Positions 1 through 7,397 of a stretch of 64,000 nt of DNA are shown one piece after another; position 1 is the first letter of the stretch; each line of letters starts with the position of its first letter. This DNA comes from Alcaligenaceae bacterium CGII-47. GTDB lineage: Bacteria > Pseudomonadota > Gammaproteobacteria > Burkholderiales > Burkholderiaceae_B. The DNA lies in contig JAHTBO010000010.1 of the NCBI GenBank assembly GCA_019166125.1, forward strand, positions 62,001 to 126,000. The letters are read 5' to 3'. The position numbers were made by a program, and so were the translations under genes. The notes under the pieces were generated by a model. It was not told the DNA's origin, made no database searches, and was given only the letters and a program-made list of their open reading frames with translations.

Positions 1-173
1 AGGGCCTGGCACTGGGCTTCTACAATACGGCACAGTCCCTGGGGGTCTTTGCTGGCGGCTTGCTCGGCGGTGTGCTGGTGAGCTATGGTGGCGCGCATAT
101 GGTATTTTGGGCGGGTGCAATGCTGGCGGTTGTCTGGCTCTATACCGCCCGAGGATTTAGTAAAACTTATTGA
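1..173 (+). CDS. MFS transporter, C-terminal end (partial)
   Basis: Only the last 56 or so codons are in the window; the 5' part lies upstream of base 1. The frame ending at TGA 171-173 reads a Gly/Ala/Leu-rich membrane segment (GLALGFYNTAQSLGVFAGG, then VFWAGAMLAVVWLY), which matches the last two helices of a major facilitator transporter. An MFS gene directly before ssb is a familiar arrangement in Bordetella and relatives, which supports the call. Substrate cannot be told from this piece. Confidence 0.7.
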   Translation, partial: GLALGFYNTAQSLGVFAGGLLGGVLVSYGGAHMVFWAGAMLAVVWLYTARGFSKTY

Positions 174-285
174 ACCCGAAGGGTGTGCGTAGTTTCCGAG
201 GTGGGCGATAATAGGCGTTTGCACGTGATCGTATGCCTGGATCGTCGATAGTAGGCAATCATGTACTTATTACAGGATTTTTATC

Positions 286-762
286 ATGGCTTCCGTTAAC
301 AAAGTCATCCTCGTTGGCAACTTGGGGCGTGACCCCGAGGTACGCTACAGCCCAGAAGGCTCGGCAATCTGCAATGTGTCGATTGCGACCACCAGCGCAT
401 GGAAGGACAAGGCCTCTGGCGAAAAACGCGAAGAGACCGAATGGCACCGCGTGGTGTTTTATAACCGTCTCGCCGAGATCGCAGGCGAGTACCTGAAAAA
501 AGGCCGCTCGATCTATGTCGAGGGGCGCCTTAAGACCCGCAAATGGCAGGATAAGGAGACGGGCGCCGATCGTTACAGCACGGATATCGTCGCCGACCAG
601 ATGCAGATGCTCGGTGGCCGCGAGGGCGGCGAGTCCGGTGGCGGTGAATACAACCAGGCCCCCGCGGCTGCGCCCCGTCGTGCAGCCCAGCCGCGTCCTG
701 CAGCGCCTGCTGCGGCGCCAGCCAGTAATTTAGCGGATATGGATGACGATATTCCGTTTTAG
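286..762 (+). CDS. ssb: single-stranded DNA-binding protein SSB
   Basis: Encodes a 158-residue SSB, which coats single-stranded DNA in replication, recombination and repair and recruits partner proteins through its tail. The OB-fold covers roughly residues 1-110 ([18 protein letters not shown], then [20 protein letters not shown]). A Gly/Pro/Ala-rich flexible linker follows, ending in the acidic tip DMDDDIPF that binds partners. Length and ends are as expected for the family. It follows the MFS gene by about 110 bases and converges on a small membrane-protein gene. No clear LexA box was seen upstream. Confidence 0.97.
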   Translation: MASVNKVILVGNLGRDPEVRYSPEGSAICNVSIATTSAWKDKASGEKREETEWHRVVFYNRLAEIAGEYLKKGRSIYVEGRLKTRKWQDKETGADRYSTDIVADQMQMLGGREGGESGGGEYNQAPAAAPRRAAQPRPAAPAAAPASNLADMDDDIPF

Positions 763-816
763 ACAACACCCCCAGTGGACTGGGGCATGCAGAAAGAGGC
801 GTCTTTTCTTTTAAGC

Positions 817-854
817 GCAACAGGCCAAGTGATTGTGTTCACTTGGCCTGTTGC
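817..854. terminator. Terminator-like hairpin between convergent genes
   Basis: Perfect 15-bp inverted repeat, GCAACAGGCCAAGTG (817-831) and its complement (840-854), with an 8-base loop. It sits between ssb and the convergent small membrane-protein gene. There is no strong T-run on either side, so it may act weakly or in both directions. Two smaller hairpins lie closer to ssb: CCCCAG/CTGGGG at 770-785 and AAAGA/TCTTT with a T-rich tail at 793-812. The last is a plausible intrinsic terminator for ssb itself. Confidence 0.5.
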
Positions 855-864
855 TGTGCGCTGA

Positions 865-1092
865 TTACTTTTTAAAGAGAACCTTAAAAAGTACCGCAAT
901 GGTGAGTATAAGCACGACAACAATAAGCAGCCAAAAAATTCCCATCAACCACATCATTCCGCCACCCATCCAGCTGCCCATCATCCCACCGCCCATCATG
1001 GCGGTGCCGGTCATTTGGGCATAAACCTCATTAGGTATAAATGCCACAGCGAGGGATAGAAAAAGTGTTAGTGTACTGATCAGGCTGTTCAT
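865..1092 (-). CDS. Small Met/Gly-rich membrane protein
   Basis: A 75-residue protein of unknown function. It has an N-terminal signal-like segment ending near VYAQ (residues 1-26), a short stretch of Met and Gly residues (GTAMMGGGMMGSWMGGGMMW, about 29-48), one strong membrane helix (WLLIVVVLILTIAVLF) and a basic end (KK). A good ribosome site, AGGAAG, precedes the ATG. Met-rich exported segments sometimes bind copper(I), but nothing else here shows that. It is convergent with ssb and divergent from the transglutaminase-like gene. Confidence 0.6.
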   Translation of the reverse strand: MNSLISTLTLFLSLAVAFIPNEVYAQMTGTAMMGGGMMGSWMGGGMMWLMGIFWLLIVVVLILTIAVLFKVLFKK

Positions 1093-1160
1093 GATAGCTT
1101 CCTGGCGCTTGTCTATATGTAGAATAATCCTTACCCCTGTGGGAATGTCAACGACCTTGT

Positions 1161-2309
1161 ATGGCGGATCTTATGCGTGATGGCTTAGTTCGGGCGGCAT
1201 TCGAGATCGTCGGCATACGCCTGAGCGAGCAGGCGGGACAGGATCTGGAGACTGAGCTGCGGCAAGTGCAGGTGCTGCTTGCGGATTACGATTTGGCCCA
1301 GGTGATCCACACTGTCTACGGGGCCGATGCAGCAGGCCGATATGTCGACTTGCGTTTGGATCAGGCATTTGGCGATGTATGGATGCCGGATCACGACACA
1401 AGCGGCTTGGCCCATAGGCTTGATCTCGATACGCATGCACGTGCGAAGGACTTAGAGCGCGAAATCCTGATTACGATGCTCGGTGGTCCGCTGCCCTTTG
1501 TTTTTCCCTGCGCCGCAGAGCTCGCGTCTGCCATGCATATCCGCCGCAATATTGTCCAGGCGGGGCGCCAGACGGTGCTCGCTTTTGATACGGAGGGGGC
1601 CGAGCGTCCAGAGGATTATTGGACATATACGCAGGCCAGCGGTTTTACCGTGCGCCCGGGTCAGTCGATAATTGCCGCCTTGAAAAAGGCAACGCAGCCC
1701 GGCTCGGGCCGACGTTATTCGTTCTCATGCTATCGGGCGACAGAGTATGTAATTTTGCTCGGGCTCGCGCAGGAGCTGGCGCGCTGCCATCCCGCATTAT
1801 TGGCTGCTTTGCAGCGCCAGTGGGAGTCGCGCGCCATTATGTCGGGCGAGTTCCATGATGTGTTTTTGCATGAATATGGGTCGCATGATGCGCCCCTGCC
1901 CTTTCAATACTATGTTCCGGGCGACAGGCTGTGGTTTCGCAATCCTGATGAGCCGTCTGCGTCGGTTGAAGGCTATGAAGGATCTTGGGTCATGTATTTG
2001 GGTGAGGGCTTGTTCACGAATTTCTGGAAGCCGGATGAGCCCTATACACTGCGCCGCAAATGCATTGAGCTCTACCATTGGCGTCATGCCTTGCGTGAGG
2101 ATGCGCGTGGGCACCCGTATATCGATGAGGATGTTGTCGAGGCTCGGGTGCAAGAATCGCTACAGGACCCTGTGGCCGCGAACGCCATCCTCGCGCGCAT
2201 GCGCCGCGTGCGTGATCCCCTCGGCGTCTACGGGGATGGCGGTTGCATCGATGCGACCCGCGAATATGTTCGTTGTGTGCACGCCGGTTTACCTGGACTT
2301 GTACTATAA
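1161..2309 (+). CDS. Tgl-type protein-glutamine gamma-glutamyltransferase-like protein
   Basis: A 382-residue protein whose central part resembles Bacillus Tgl, the transglutaminase that cross-links spore-coat proteins through Gln-Lys isopeptide bonds. Family-like stretches are YWTYTQASGFTVRPG (about 153-167), SGRRYSFSCYRATEYVILL with candidate nucleophile Cys190, FQYYVPGDRLWFRNP (about 248-262) and GSWVMYLGEGLFTNFW (about 274-289). In my remembered alignment the Bacillus Glu before the Cys, and the Glu and His of the active site, are not strictly conserved, so activity is uncertain. It is longer than Bacillus Tgl (about 245 residues), with an extra N-terminal 110-residue region and a C-terminal tail. 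It converges on, and overlaps by 6 bases, the DUF1854 gene of the cyanophycin cluster. A closer upstream start cannot be excluded. Confidence 0.6.
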   Translation: MADLMRDGLVRAAFEIVGIRLSEQAGQDLETELRQVQVLLADYDLAQVIHTVYGADAAGRYVDLRLDQAFGDVWMPDHDTSGLAHRLDLDTHARAKDLEREILITMLGGPLPFVFPCAAELASAMHIRRNIVQAGRQTVLAFDTEGAERPEDYWTYTQASGFTVRPGQSIIAALKKATQPGSGRRYSFSCYRATEYVILLGLAQELARCHPALLAALQRQWESRAIMSGEFHDVFLHEYGSHDAPLPFQYYVPGDRLWFRNPDEPSASVEGYEGSWVMYLGEGLFTNFWKPDEPYTLRRKCIELYHWRHALREDARGHPYIDEDVVEARVQESLQDPVAANAILARMRRVRDPLGVYGDGGCIDATREYVRCVHAGLPGLVL

Positions 2310-2810
2310 AAATCGCTCCAGCAGACGTTTGCTATGCACGTCTAATCGGGTGGTGTCACGGATCAGGAACTGGATACCATTGCGATCAGCAATCAGCAAG
2401 GCCGAGGCTGCCAGATGGCGGATGTCCTCCTCGGCCTTGAGGGTGAGTTGGGTGCGCCCGCGATCGGTCTCGAGTTCCCAGACGCTGGGTGTGGCAAAGG
2501 TCGAGACGCTGAGGATGCGCTGAATCTCGGGGATGAATTCGCGGCTCGCGAGTTCCTCGGCGATGAGCTCGCGTATGGCTGGGGGCAGATCGTCGGGCCG
2601 CTCGATCCAGGCCAGTTCCGTGCCTTGCAGGCCAACCAGCGCAATCCCTTCGTTTGGCGCTGTAATGGGAAAGCTGCGCACGGGCATTACGGATTCATAG
2701 CGCGCTCGGCCACGGGTCAGAATCAGGCGTCCAAAGGCATCACGACTGAGCCCAAAATCCGGCGCGATGGGCGCGGTAGCTGTGCCGTGTTCAGGTGCGT
2801 GTTCGGTCAT
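2304..2810 (-). CDS. Cyanophycin metabolism-associated DUF1854 family protein
   Basis: A 168-residue DUF1854 protein of unknown biochemical role. This family is known as a companion of cyanophycin genes. It starts at ATG 2810 inside the end of the ABC transporter gene (20-base overlap), so the two are translated together. Visible features are a strand-rich N-terminal half (FGLSRDAFGRLILTRGRARY) and a conserved-looking acidic/helical region (LPPAIRELIAEELASREFIPEIQRI). No signal peptide or membrane helix is present, so it should be cytosolic. Its tight coupling suggests that it works with the ABC protein, perhaps as a regulatory or accessory subunit. Confidence 0.8.
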   Translation of the reverse strand: MTEHAPEHGTATAPIAPDFGLSRDAFGRLILTRGRARYESVMPVRSFPITAPNEGIALVGLQGTELAWIERPDDLPPAIRELIAEELASREFIPEIQRILSVSTFATPSVWELETDRGRTQLTLKAEEDIRHLAASALLIADRNGIQFLIRDTTRLDVHSKRLLERFL

Positions 2811-5022
2811 CGATTCGGGCGTTTTCTGCATTCCAATCCTTGGTGCTTGCGGCAGGTGTTTCGCCACGAGCCTGTGCCTGGTATAGGCGGGTATAGGCGC
2901 CGTTTCTCGCCAGCAGCTCTGCGTGGGGACCGACCTCGATGATGTTGCCACGATCCAGGACGACCAGGCGATCGGCCTGGTGCAGGGTGCTTAGGCGGTG
3001 TGCGATCGAGATCGTGGTGCGCCCCCGCACCAGATTGTCGAGTGCTTTTTGGATTTCCTTTTCCGTCGCGGTGTCCACGGATGAGGTGGCCTCATCAAGG
3101 ATCAGGATCTTTGGATCGATGAGCAGGGCACGCGCAATTGATATGCGTTGACGTTCGCCGCCCGAGAGGGCCTGGCCCCGTTCGCCCACCAGTGAATCAT
3201 AGCCATGAGGCAGACGCAGAATGAATTCGTGGGCGTTGGCTGCACGTGCGGCAGCAATGATCGCTGGGCGGCTGGCCTGGGGGTTACCGTAGGCGATGTT
3301 CTCTGCGATGGTGCCAAAAAATAGAAATGGCTCTTGCAGGACCAGGCCGATATTGCGGCGATACTCGCTAATGGGTAACGAGCGAATATCAATCCCATCG
3401 ATACGGATAGAGCCTTGTGATACATCGTAGAAGCGGCAGATCAGATTCGTCAACGTGCTCTTGCCCGAACCACTGTGGCCCACCAGGCCGATCATCTCGC
3501 CCGGGGCGATATCCAGGCTGATGTCCTGGATAACGCTGCGGTTGCCATAACGAAAGCCAACCCGACGAAGTTCAATTCGGCCTTGAACGCGTTCGATATG
3601 GATAGGGTTGCGCGGCTCAGGCACATTCGATACATGGTCCAAAATATCAAAGATGCGCTTAGCGCCGGCTGCCGCCTTTTGGGTGAACGATACGATACGG
3701 CTCATCGCGTCCAGACGGATATAAAAACGACTGATATATGCTAAGAAAGCCGTAAGCACCCCGACGGTGATGTCCTGCTTGGCGACCAGCCATATGCCAA
3801 AGGCCCAGACAATCAGTAGTCCGATTTCGGTGAGCAGGGTCACCGTCGGTGAGAACAGCGACCATAGGGTGTTGACCCGATCGTTGACTGCCAGATTGCG
3901 GTTATTCGCTTCGCGAAAGCGGGTGACCTCACGCTGCTCTTGGGCAAAGGCTTTGACAACGCGAATGCCTGGAATGGTATCGGCCAGCACATTGCTGATC
4001 TCGGCCCAGACGCGATCGACCCGCTCGAAGCCATGGCGCAGACGATCTCGCACCAAATGGATCATCCAGATAATGAAGGGTAATGGAATGAGGGTGACCG
4101 CAGCCAATAACGGATTGATGCTCAGCAGGATCGCAGCCGTCATGATGATCATGAGGATATCCGTGGCGAAGTCCAACAGGTGCAACGAGAGAAAGACACA
4201 GATGCGATCTGTCTCCGAGCCGATCCGTGCGATCAGATCGCCCGTGCGCTTGCCACCGAAATACTGCAGCGAGAGCTTTTGCAGGTGTTCGTAGGTCGCT
4301 GTGCGTAGATCGGCGCCGATGCGCTCACTTACCCATGCGAGGATAAACGTGCGCGCCCAACCCAGCCCCCACGCCAAAATGGCGGCCAGCAACAGCCCGC
4401 CCAGATAGCGTTTGACGAGCGAATAGTCAATTGGTGTGCCATTCTGGAAGGGAATGAGCACATCGTCCATGAGCGGCATGGTTAGGTAGGGGGGGACGAG
4501 GGCGGCTGCCGTCGAGACCAGTGTAAGCAGGAAGCCGAGTGCGAGATGAGCCCGGTAGGGCCGCGCAAAGCGCCAAAGACGCAACAGCACCCAGGTCGTA
4601 GGTGGCGCCTGCAGGTCGCTGTCGGGATGCGGTGCGTCCTCGGGAAGGGGGGTCGAGGCCGGATAATGCTGGGCGACGATATGGCTTTGATGCTTGAAGT
4701 GCATCAGCAAACGGGAGGCGGCGGCGCCCTGATTGAGTGTGTAGCGCCAAATTGCCAAACGCGCCTCGGTATCCCACAGTTCCAGCGTACCCACGCCTGC
4801 GTGATCAGAGTTATGCAAGCTTAGATCGGTGTTCAGCGGCCAGGATTGCCAGCCCGATTGTTCAGGCTCCCAGGCCAGTAGGCGATGCTCAGTGACGACT
4901 AAAAGACCCGACGTGAAATGCAGTTGGGTGTCCAGATCAATAGGCATTAATGCCTGGACGGTTTCGTTTGGCTCAAGTGTGGTGGCGAGCAACGCCCGCC
5001 AGTGTGGCATTTTTGATGGCAT
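2791..5022 (-). CDS. Cyanophycin metabolism-associated ABC transporter (exporter-type, fused TMD-NBD)
   Basis: A 743-residue half-transporter. An unusual N-terminal domain of about 150 residues (PNETVQALMPIDLDTQLHFTS, a possible PH-like fold) precedes the six-helix membrane domain (about 160-440). The ATPase domain has Walker A GHSGSGKST (about 508-516), signature LSGGERQR (about 620), Walker B ILILDEATSS (about 638) and H-loop AHRLS. The architecture is that of MsbA/lipid-exporter-like ABC proteins, which work as homodimers. ATG 5022 is preferred over an in-frame TTG at 5031. It is divergent from cphA' across about 145 bases, so promoters for both lie there. Its substrate is unknown. Membership of the cyanophycin cluster is inferred from position and the known family association. 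Confidence 0.85.
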   Translation of the reverse strand: MPSKMPHWRALLATTLEPNETVQALMPIDLDTQLHFTSGLLVVTEHRLLAWEPEQSGWQSWPLNTDLSLHNSDHAGVGTLELWDTEARLAIWRYTLNQGAAASRLLMHFKHQSHIVAQHYPASTPLPEDAPHPDSDLQAPPTTWVLLRLWRFARPYRAHLALGFLLTLVSTAAALVPPYLTMPLMDDVLIPFQNGTPIDYSLVKRYLGGLLLAAILAWGLGWARTFILAWVSERIGADLRTATYEHLQKLSLQYFGGKRTGDLIARIGSETDRICVFLSLHLLDFATDILMIIMTAAILLSINPLLAAVTLIPLPFIIWMIHLVRDRLRHGFERVDRVWAEISNVLADTIPGIRVVKAFAQEQREVTRFREANNRNLAVNDRVNTLWSLFSPTVTLLTEIGLLIVWAFGIWLVAKQDITVGVLTAFLAYISRFYIRLDAMSRIVSFTQKAAAGAKRIFDILDHVSNVPEPRNPIHIERVQGRIELRRVGFRYGNRSVIQDISLDIAPGEMIGLVGHSGSGKSTLTNLICRFYDVSQGSIRIDGIDIRSLPISEYRRNIGLVLQEPFLFFGTIAENIAYGNPQASRPAIIAAARAANAHEFILRLPHGYDSLVGERGQALSGGERQRISIARALLIDPKILILDEATSSVDTATEKEIQKALDNLVRGRTTISIAHRLSTLHQADRLVVLDRGNIIEVGPHAELLARNGAYTRLYQAQARGETPAASTKDWNAENARIDDRTRT

Positions 5023-5167
5023 GTAACACAATTTTCATATTTTTCTGTAGGTGGCGCAACACTTGCACGATTAATATCGCTGTGTCACCTCGTTACGAGT
5101 TGAACAAAATCCTCGCATAAGGCCGCGATCCCAAGCATTCAGCCGATTTACCTGCATGGTTAAATAA

Positions 5168-7375
5168 ATGAAAAAGAAGAATATTGAGTTCCTCAATATA
5201 TTGTTTTTGCGTGGACCGAATATCTGGGCCTATCGCTCTGTGATCGAAGCCTGGGTCGATATCGGACAGTTCGAGGATTATCCGTCTAACAAGCTCCCTG
5301 GGTTCTACGAGCGATTGAGCCAGTGCCTGCCCACACTTGCCGCGCACCGATGCAGTATTGGTGAGTATGGCGGTTTTTTGCTGCGCGTGCGCGAAGGCAC
5401 CTGGATAGGGCATATTCTGGAGCATGTGACCCTTGAACTGCAAAGCCTGGCTGGCATGCCGGGCGGCCTGGGGCGGGCGCGTGAGACACCCGTGCTCGGC
5501 GTCTACAAGATCATCGTTCGAGCCTGGTATGAGCCGGTCACGCGCGCGGCGCTCTACGCTGCTCGCGACTTGGTGATGGCCGCAGTAGAGGATAGACCGT
5601 ACGACGTTCAAGGTGCAGTTGCTGCGTTGCGCGTGCTTGCGGAAAAGCTCAGCCTGGGGCCGAGTACAGCGTGCATTGTCGATGCCGCAGATGATCGGGA
5701 TATTCCGGCAATCCGTCTAAGTGATGCCAATTTGGTCCAGCTTGGGTACGGCGCGAATCAGCGTTGTATCTGGACCGCCGAGACCAGTCGCACCAGCGCG
5801 ATTGCCGAGAGCATTTCGCGTAATAAACATTTGACCAAAAGCCTGTTGCAGGCCTGTGGCGTGCCGGTGCCTGAGGGTCGGATGGTCGAAAGCGTTGAGC
5901 AAGCCTGGGAGGCCGCGCAGGACATTGGCCTACCGGTCGTTATCAAACCCAGCGATGGCAACCATGGTCGCGGGGTGTTTACTAACCTCATGACCCGCGC
6001 CGAGATTCAGACGGCCTACGATATTGCCGTCGATGAGGGGAGCGGCGTGGTGGTCGAGCGCTTTATACAGGGCGATGAGCACCGATTGCTGGTGGTGGGT
6101 GGCCGGATGGTGGCTGCCGCGCGCGGTGATGCTGCGACAGTGCGGGGCGACGGGGTAAGCACGATCAATGATTTGATCGATCAACAGTTGAATTCCGATC
6201 CGCGACGAGGCCGCGAAGAAGGCCAACCCCTCAATCCCATTCGGCTGGATTCGGCTGCCTTGCTGGAGCTTCAGCGTCAAGGCCTGAGCGCAGATTCGGT
6301 ACCTGCTGCGCAGGCAGAGGTATTGATACAGCGTAACGGCAATGTCTCGATTGATGTGACCGATGCGGTCCATCCCAGCGTGGCGGCCGCAGTTGCCCTG
6401 GCGGCGCGTGTGGTGGGCCTGGATATCGCGGGTGTCGATCTGGTCGCGCAAGACATTTCCCAGCCGCTCTATGAGCAGCGCGGGGCAGTGGTCGAGGTCA
6501 ATGCCGGGCCGGGCTTGCTGATGCATCTTAATCCTGCCAGCGGCACGCCGCGCCCGGTAGGACAGACGATTGTGAATTATCTGTTTCCTGAAGGCGATAG
6601 CGGTCGCATACCCATAGTGGGAATCAGCGGCAGTCATGGCAAGACAACGGTTGCCCGGCTGGTTGCCCGGCTGTCGCACTTGTCAGGTCGCTACACTGGC
6701 CTGGCATGTAGCGATGGGCTGTTTGTCGGCAGACGCTATGTGGCACGTACGGATAGTGCGAATTGGACGGGCGGGCGTCGGGTTCTGATCAATCGCGCCG
6801 TACAGACGGCGGTCATCGAGAACGGTGCGCGTGTGATCGTAAGCGAGGGATTGGCTTATGACCGCTGTCAGGTTGGGGTCGTCATCAATATCGATCCCAC
6901 CGACACCTTGCCAGAGTTTTATATGCCCGAGCTCGAACATCTGGAAAAAATCTATCGTACACAGCTTGATGTGGTGTTGCCCACGGGGGTTGCCGTGCTC
7001 AACGCCGACGATGCCTTGGTGGCCAATATGGCGTCCTTGTGCGATGGCACCGTGATATTTTTCAGCCAGACCCCCGATAGCGCCCTGCTCGCACAACACC
7101 GTGCGGCAGGCGGTCGGGCCGTAACGATACGCAATGCCCAACTCGTCCTGTCAGTGGGTGTACACGAAACGGTGCTGATGGCGCTAAGCGCCATTGCGCT
7201 GCTCGCCGAGGATGCTGGCGGCATTCAGACCGAAAACGTTCTGGCCGCGGTGGGCGCTGCCTGGGCGCTGGGCATGGCGCCCGATCTCATTTGTACCGGT
7301 TTGGAAACCTCAGTCCTGACGCCTGTTGACGCAGGCATTGAGGCTGTTTCCGCCGGGCTTGAAGTATTGATCTGA
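5168..7375 (+). CDS. CphA', short cyanophycin synthetase-like protein
   Basis: A 735-residue relative of cyanophycin synthetase, which builds the Asp-Arg polymer cyanophycin from ATP and amino acids. It has a complete N-terminal domain with the metal-hydrolase motif GHILEHVTLELQ (His82, Glu85, His86, Glu90), known in CphA1 as the site that makes primers. An ATP-grasp domain follows (VVIKPSDGNHGRGV about 258-271, VVEVNAGPGL about 445), then a Mur-ligase-type P-loop ISGSHGKTT (about 484-492). The protein stops after the central Mur domain: the C-terminal Mur domain seen in the next gene is missing. Some beta-proteobacteria, such as Cupriavidus, carry a similar CphA'/CphA pair. It probably forms one operon with cphA (22-base gap). 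Which amino acid step it still performs is not clear. Confidence 0.88.
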   Translation: MKKKNIEFLNILFLRGPNIWAYRSVIEAWVDIGQFEDYPSNKLPGFYERLSQCLPTLAAHRCSIGEYGGFLLRVREGTWIGHILEHVTLELQSLAGMPGGLGRARETPVLGVYKIIVRAWYEPVTRAALYAARDLVMAAVEDRPYDVQGAVAALRVLAEKLSLGPSTACIVDAADDRDIPAIRLSDANLVQLGYGANQRCIWTAETSRTSAIAESISRNKHLTKSLLQACGVPVPEGRMVESVEQAWEAAQDIGLPVVIKPSDGNHGRGVFTNLMTRAEIQTAYDIAVDEGSGVVVERFIQGDEHRLLVVGGRMVAAARGDAATVRGDGVSTINDLIDQQLNSDPRRGREEGQPLNPIRLDSAALLELQRQGLSADSVPAAQAEVLIQRNGNVSIDVTDAVHPSVAAAVALAARVVGLDIAGVDLVAQDISQPLYEQRGAVVEVNAGPGLLMHLNPASGTPRPVGQTIVNYLFPEGDSGRIPIVGISGSHGKTTVARLVARLSHLSGRYTGLACSDGLFVGRRYVARTDSANWTGGRRVLINRAVQTAVIENGARVIVSEGLAYDRCQVGVVINIDPTDTLPEFYMPELEHLEKIYRTQLDVVLPTGVAVLNADDALVANMASLCDGTVIFFSQTPDSALLAQHRAAGGRAVTIRNAQLVLSVGVHETVLMALSAIALLAEDAGGIQTENVLAAVGAAWALGMAPDLICTGLETSVLTPVDAGIEAVSAGLEVLI

Positions 7376-7397
7376 ACAGGGCACGACACAATTCATC

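Noticed and set aside
5930-6679. Long open frame (249 codons) on the minus strand inside cphA'
   Set aside because: Shadow of the cphA' coding frame in GC-rich DNA; composition is rich in His/Arg/Gln with no family resemblance.
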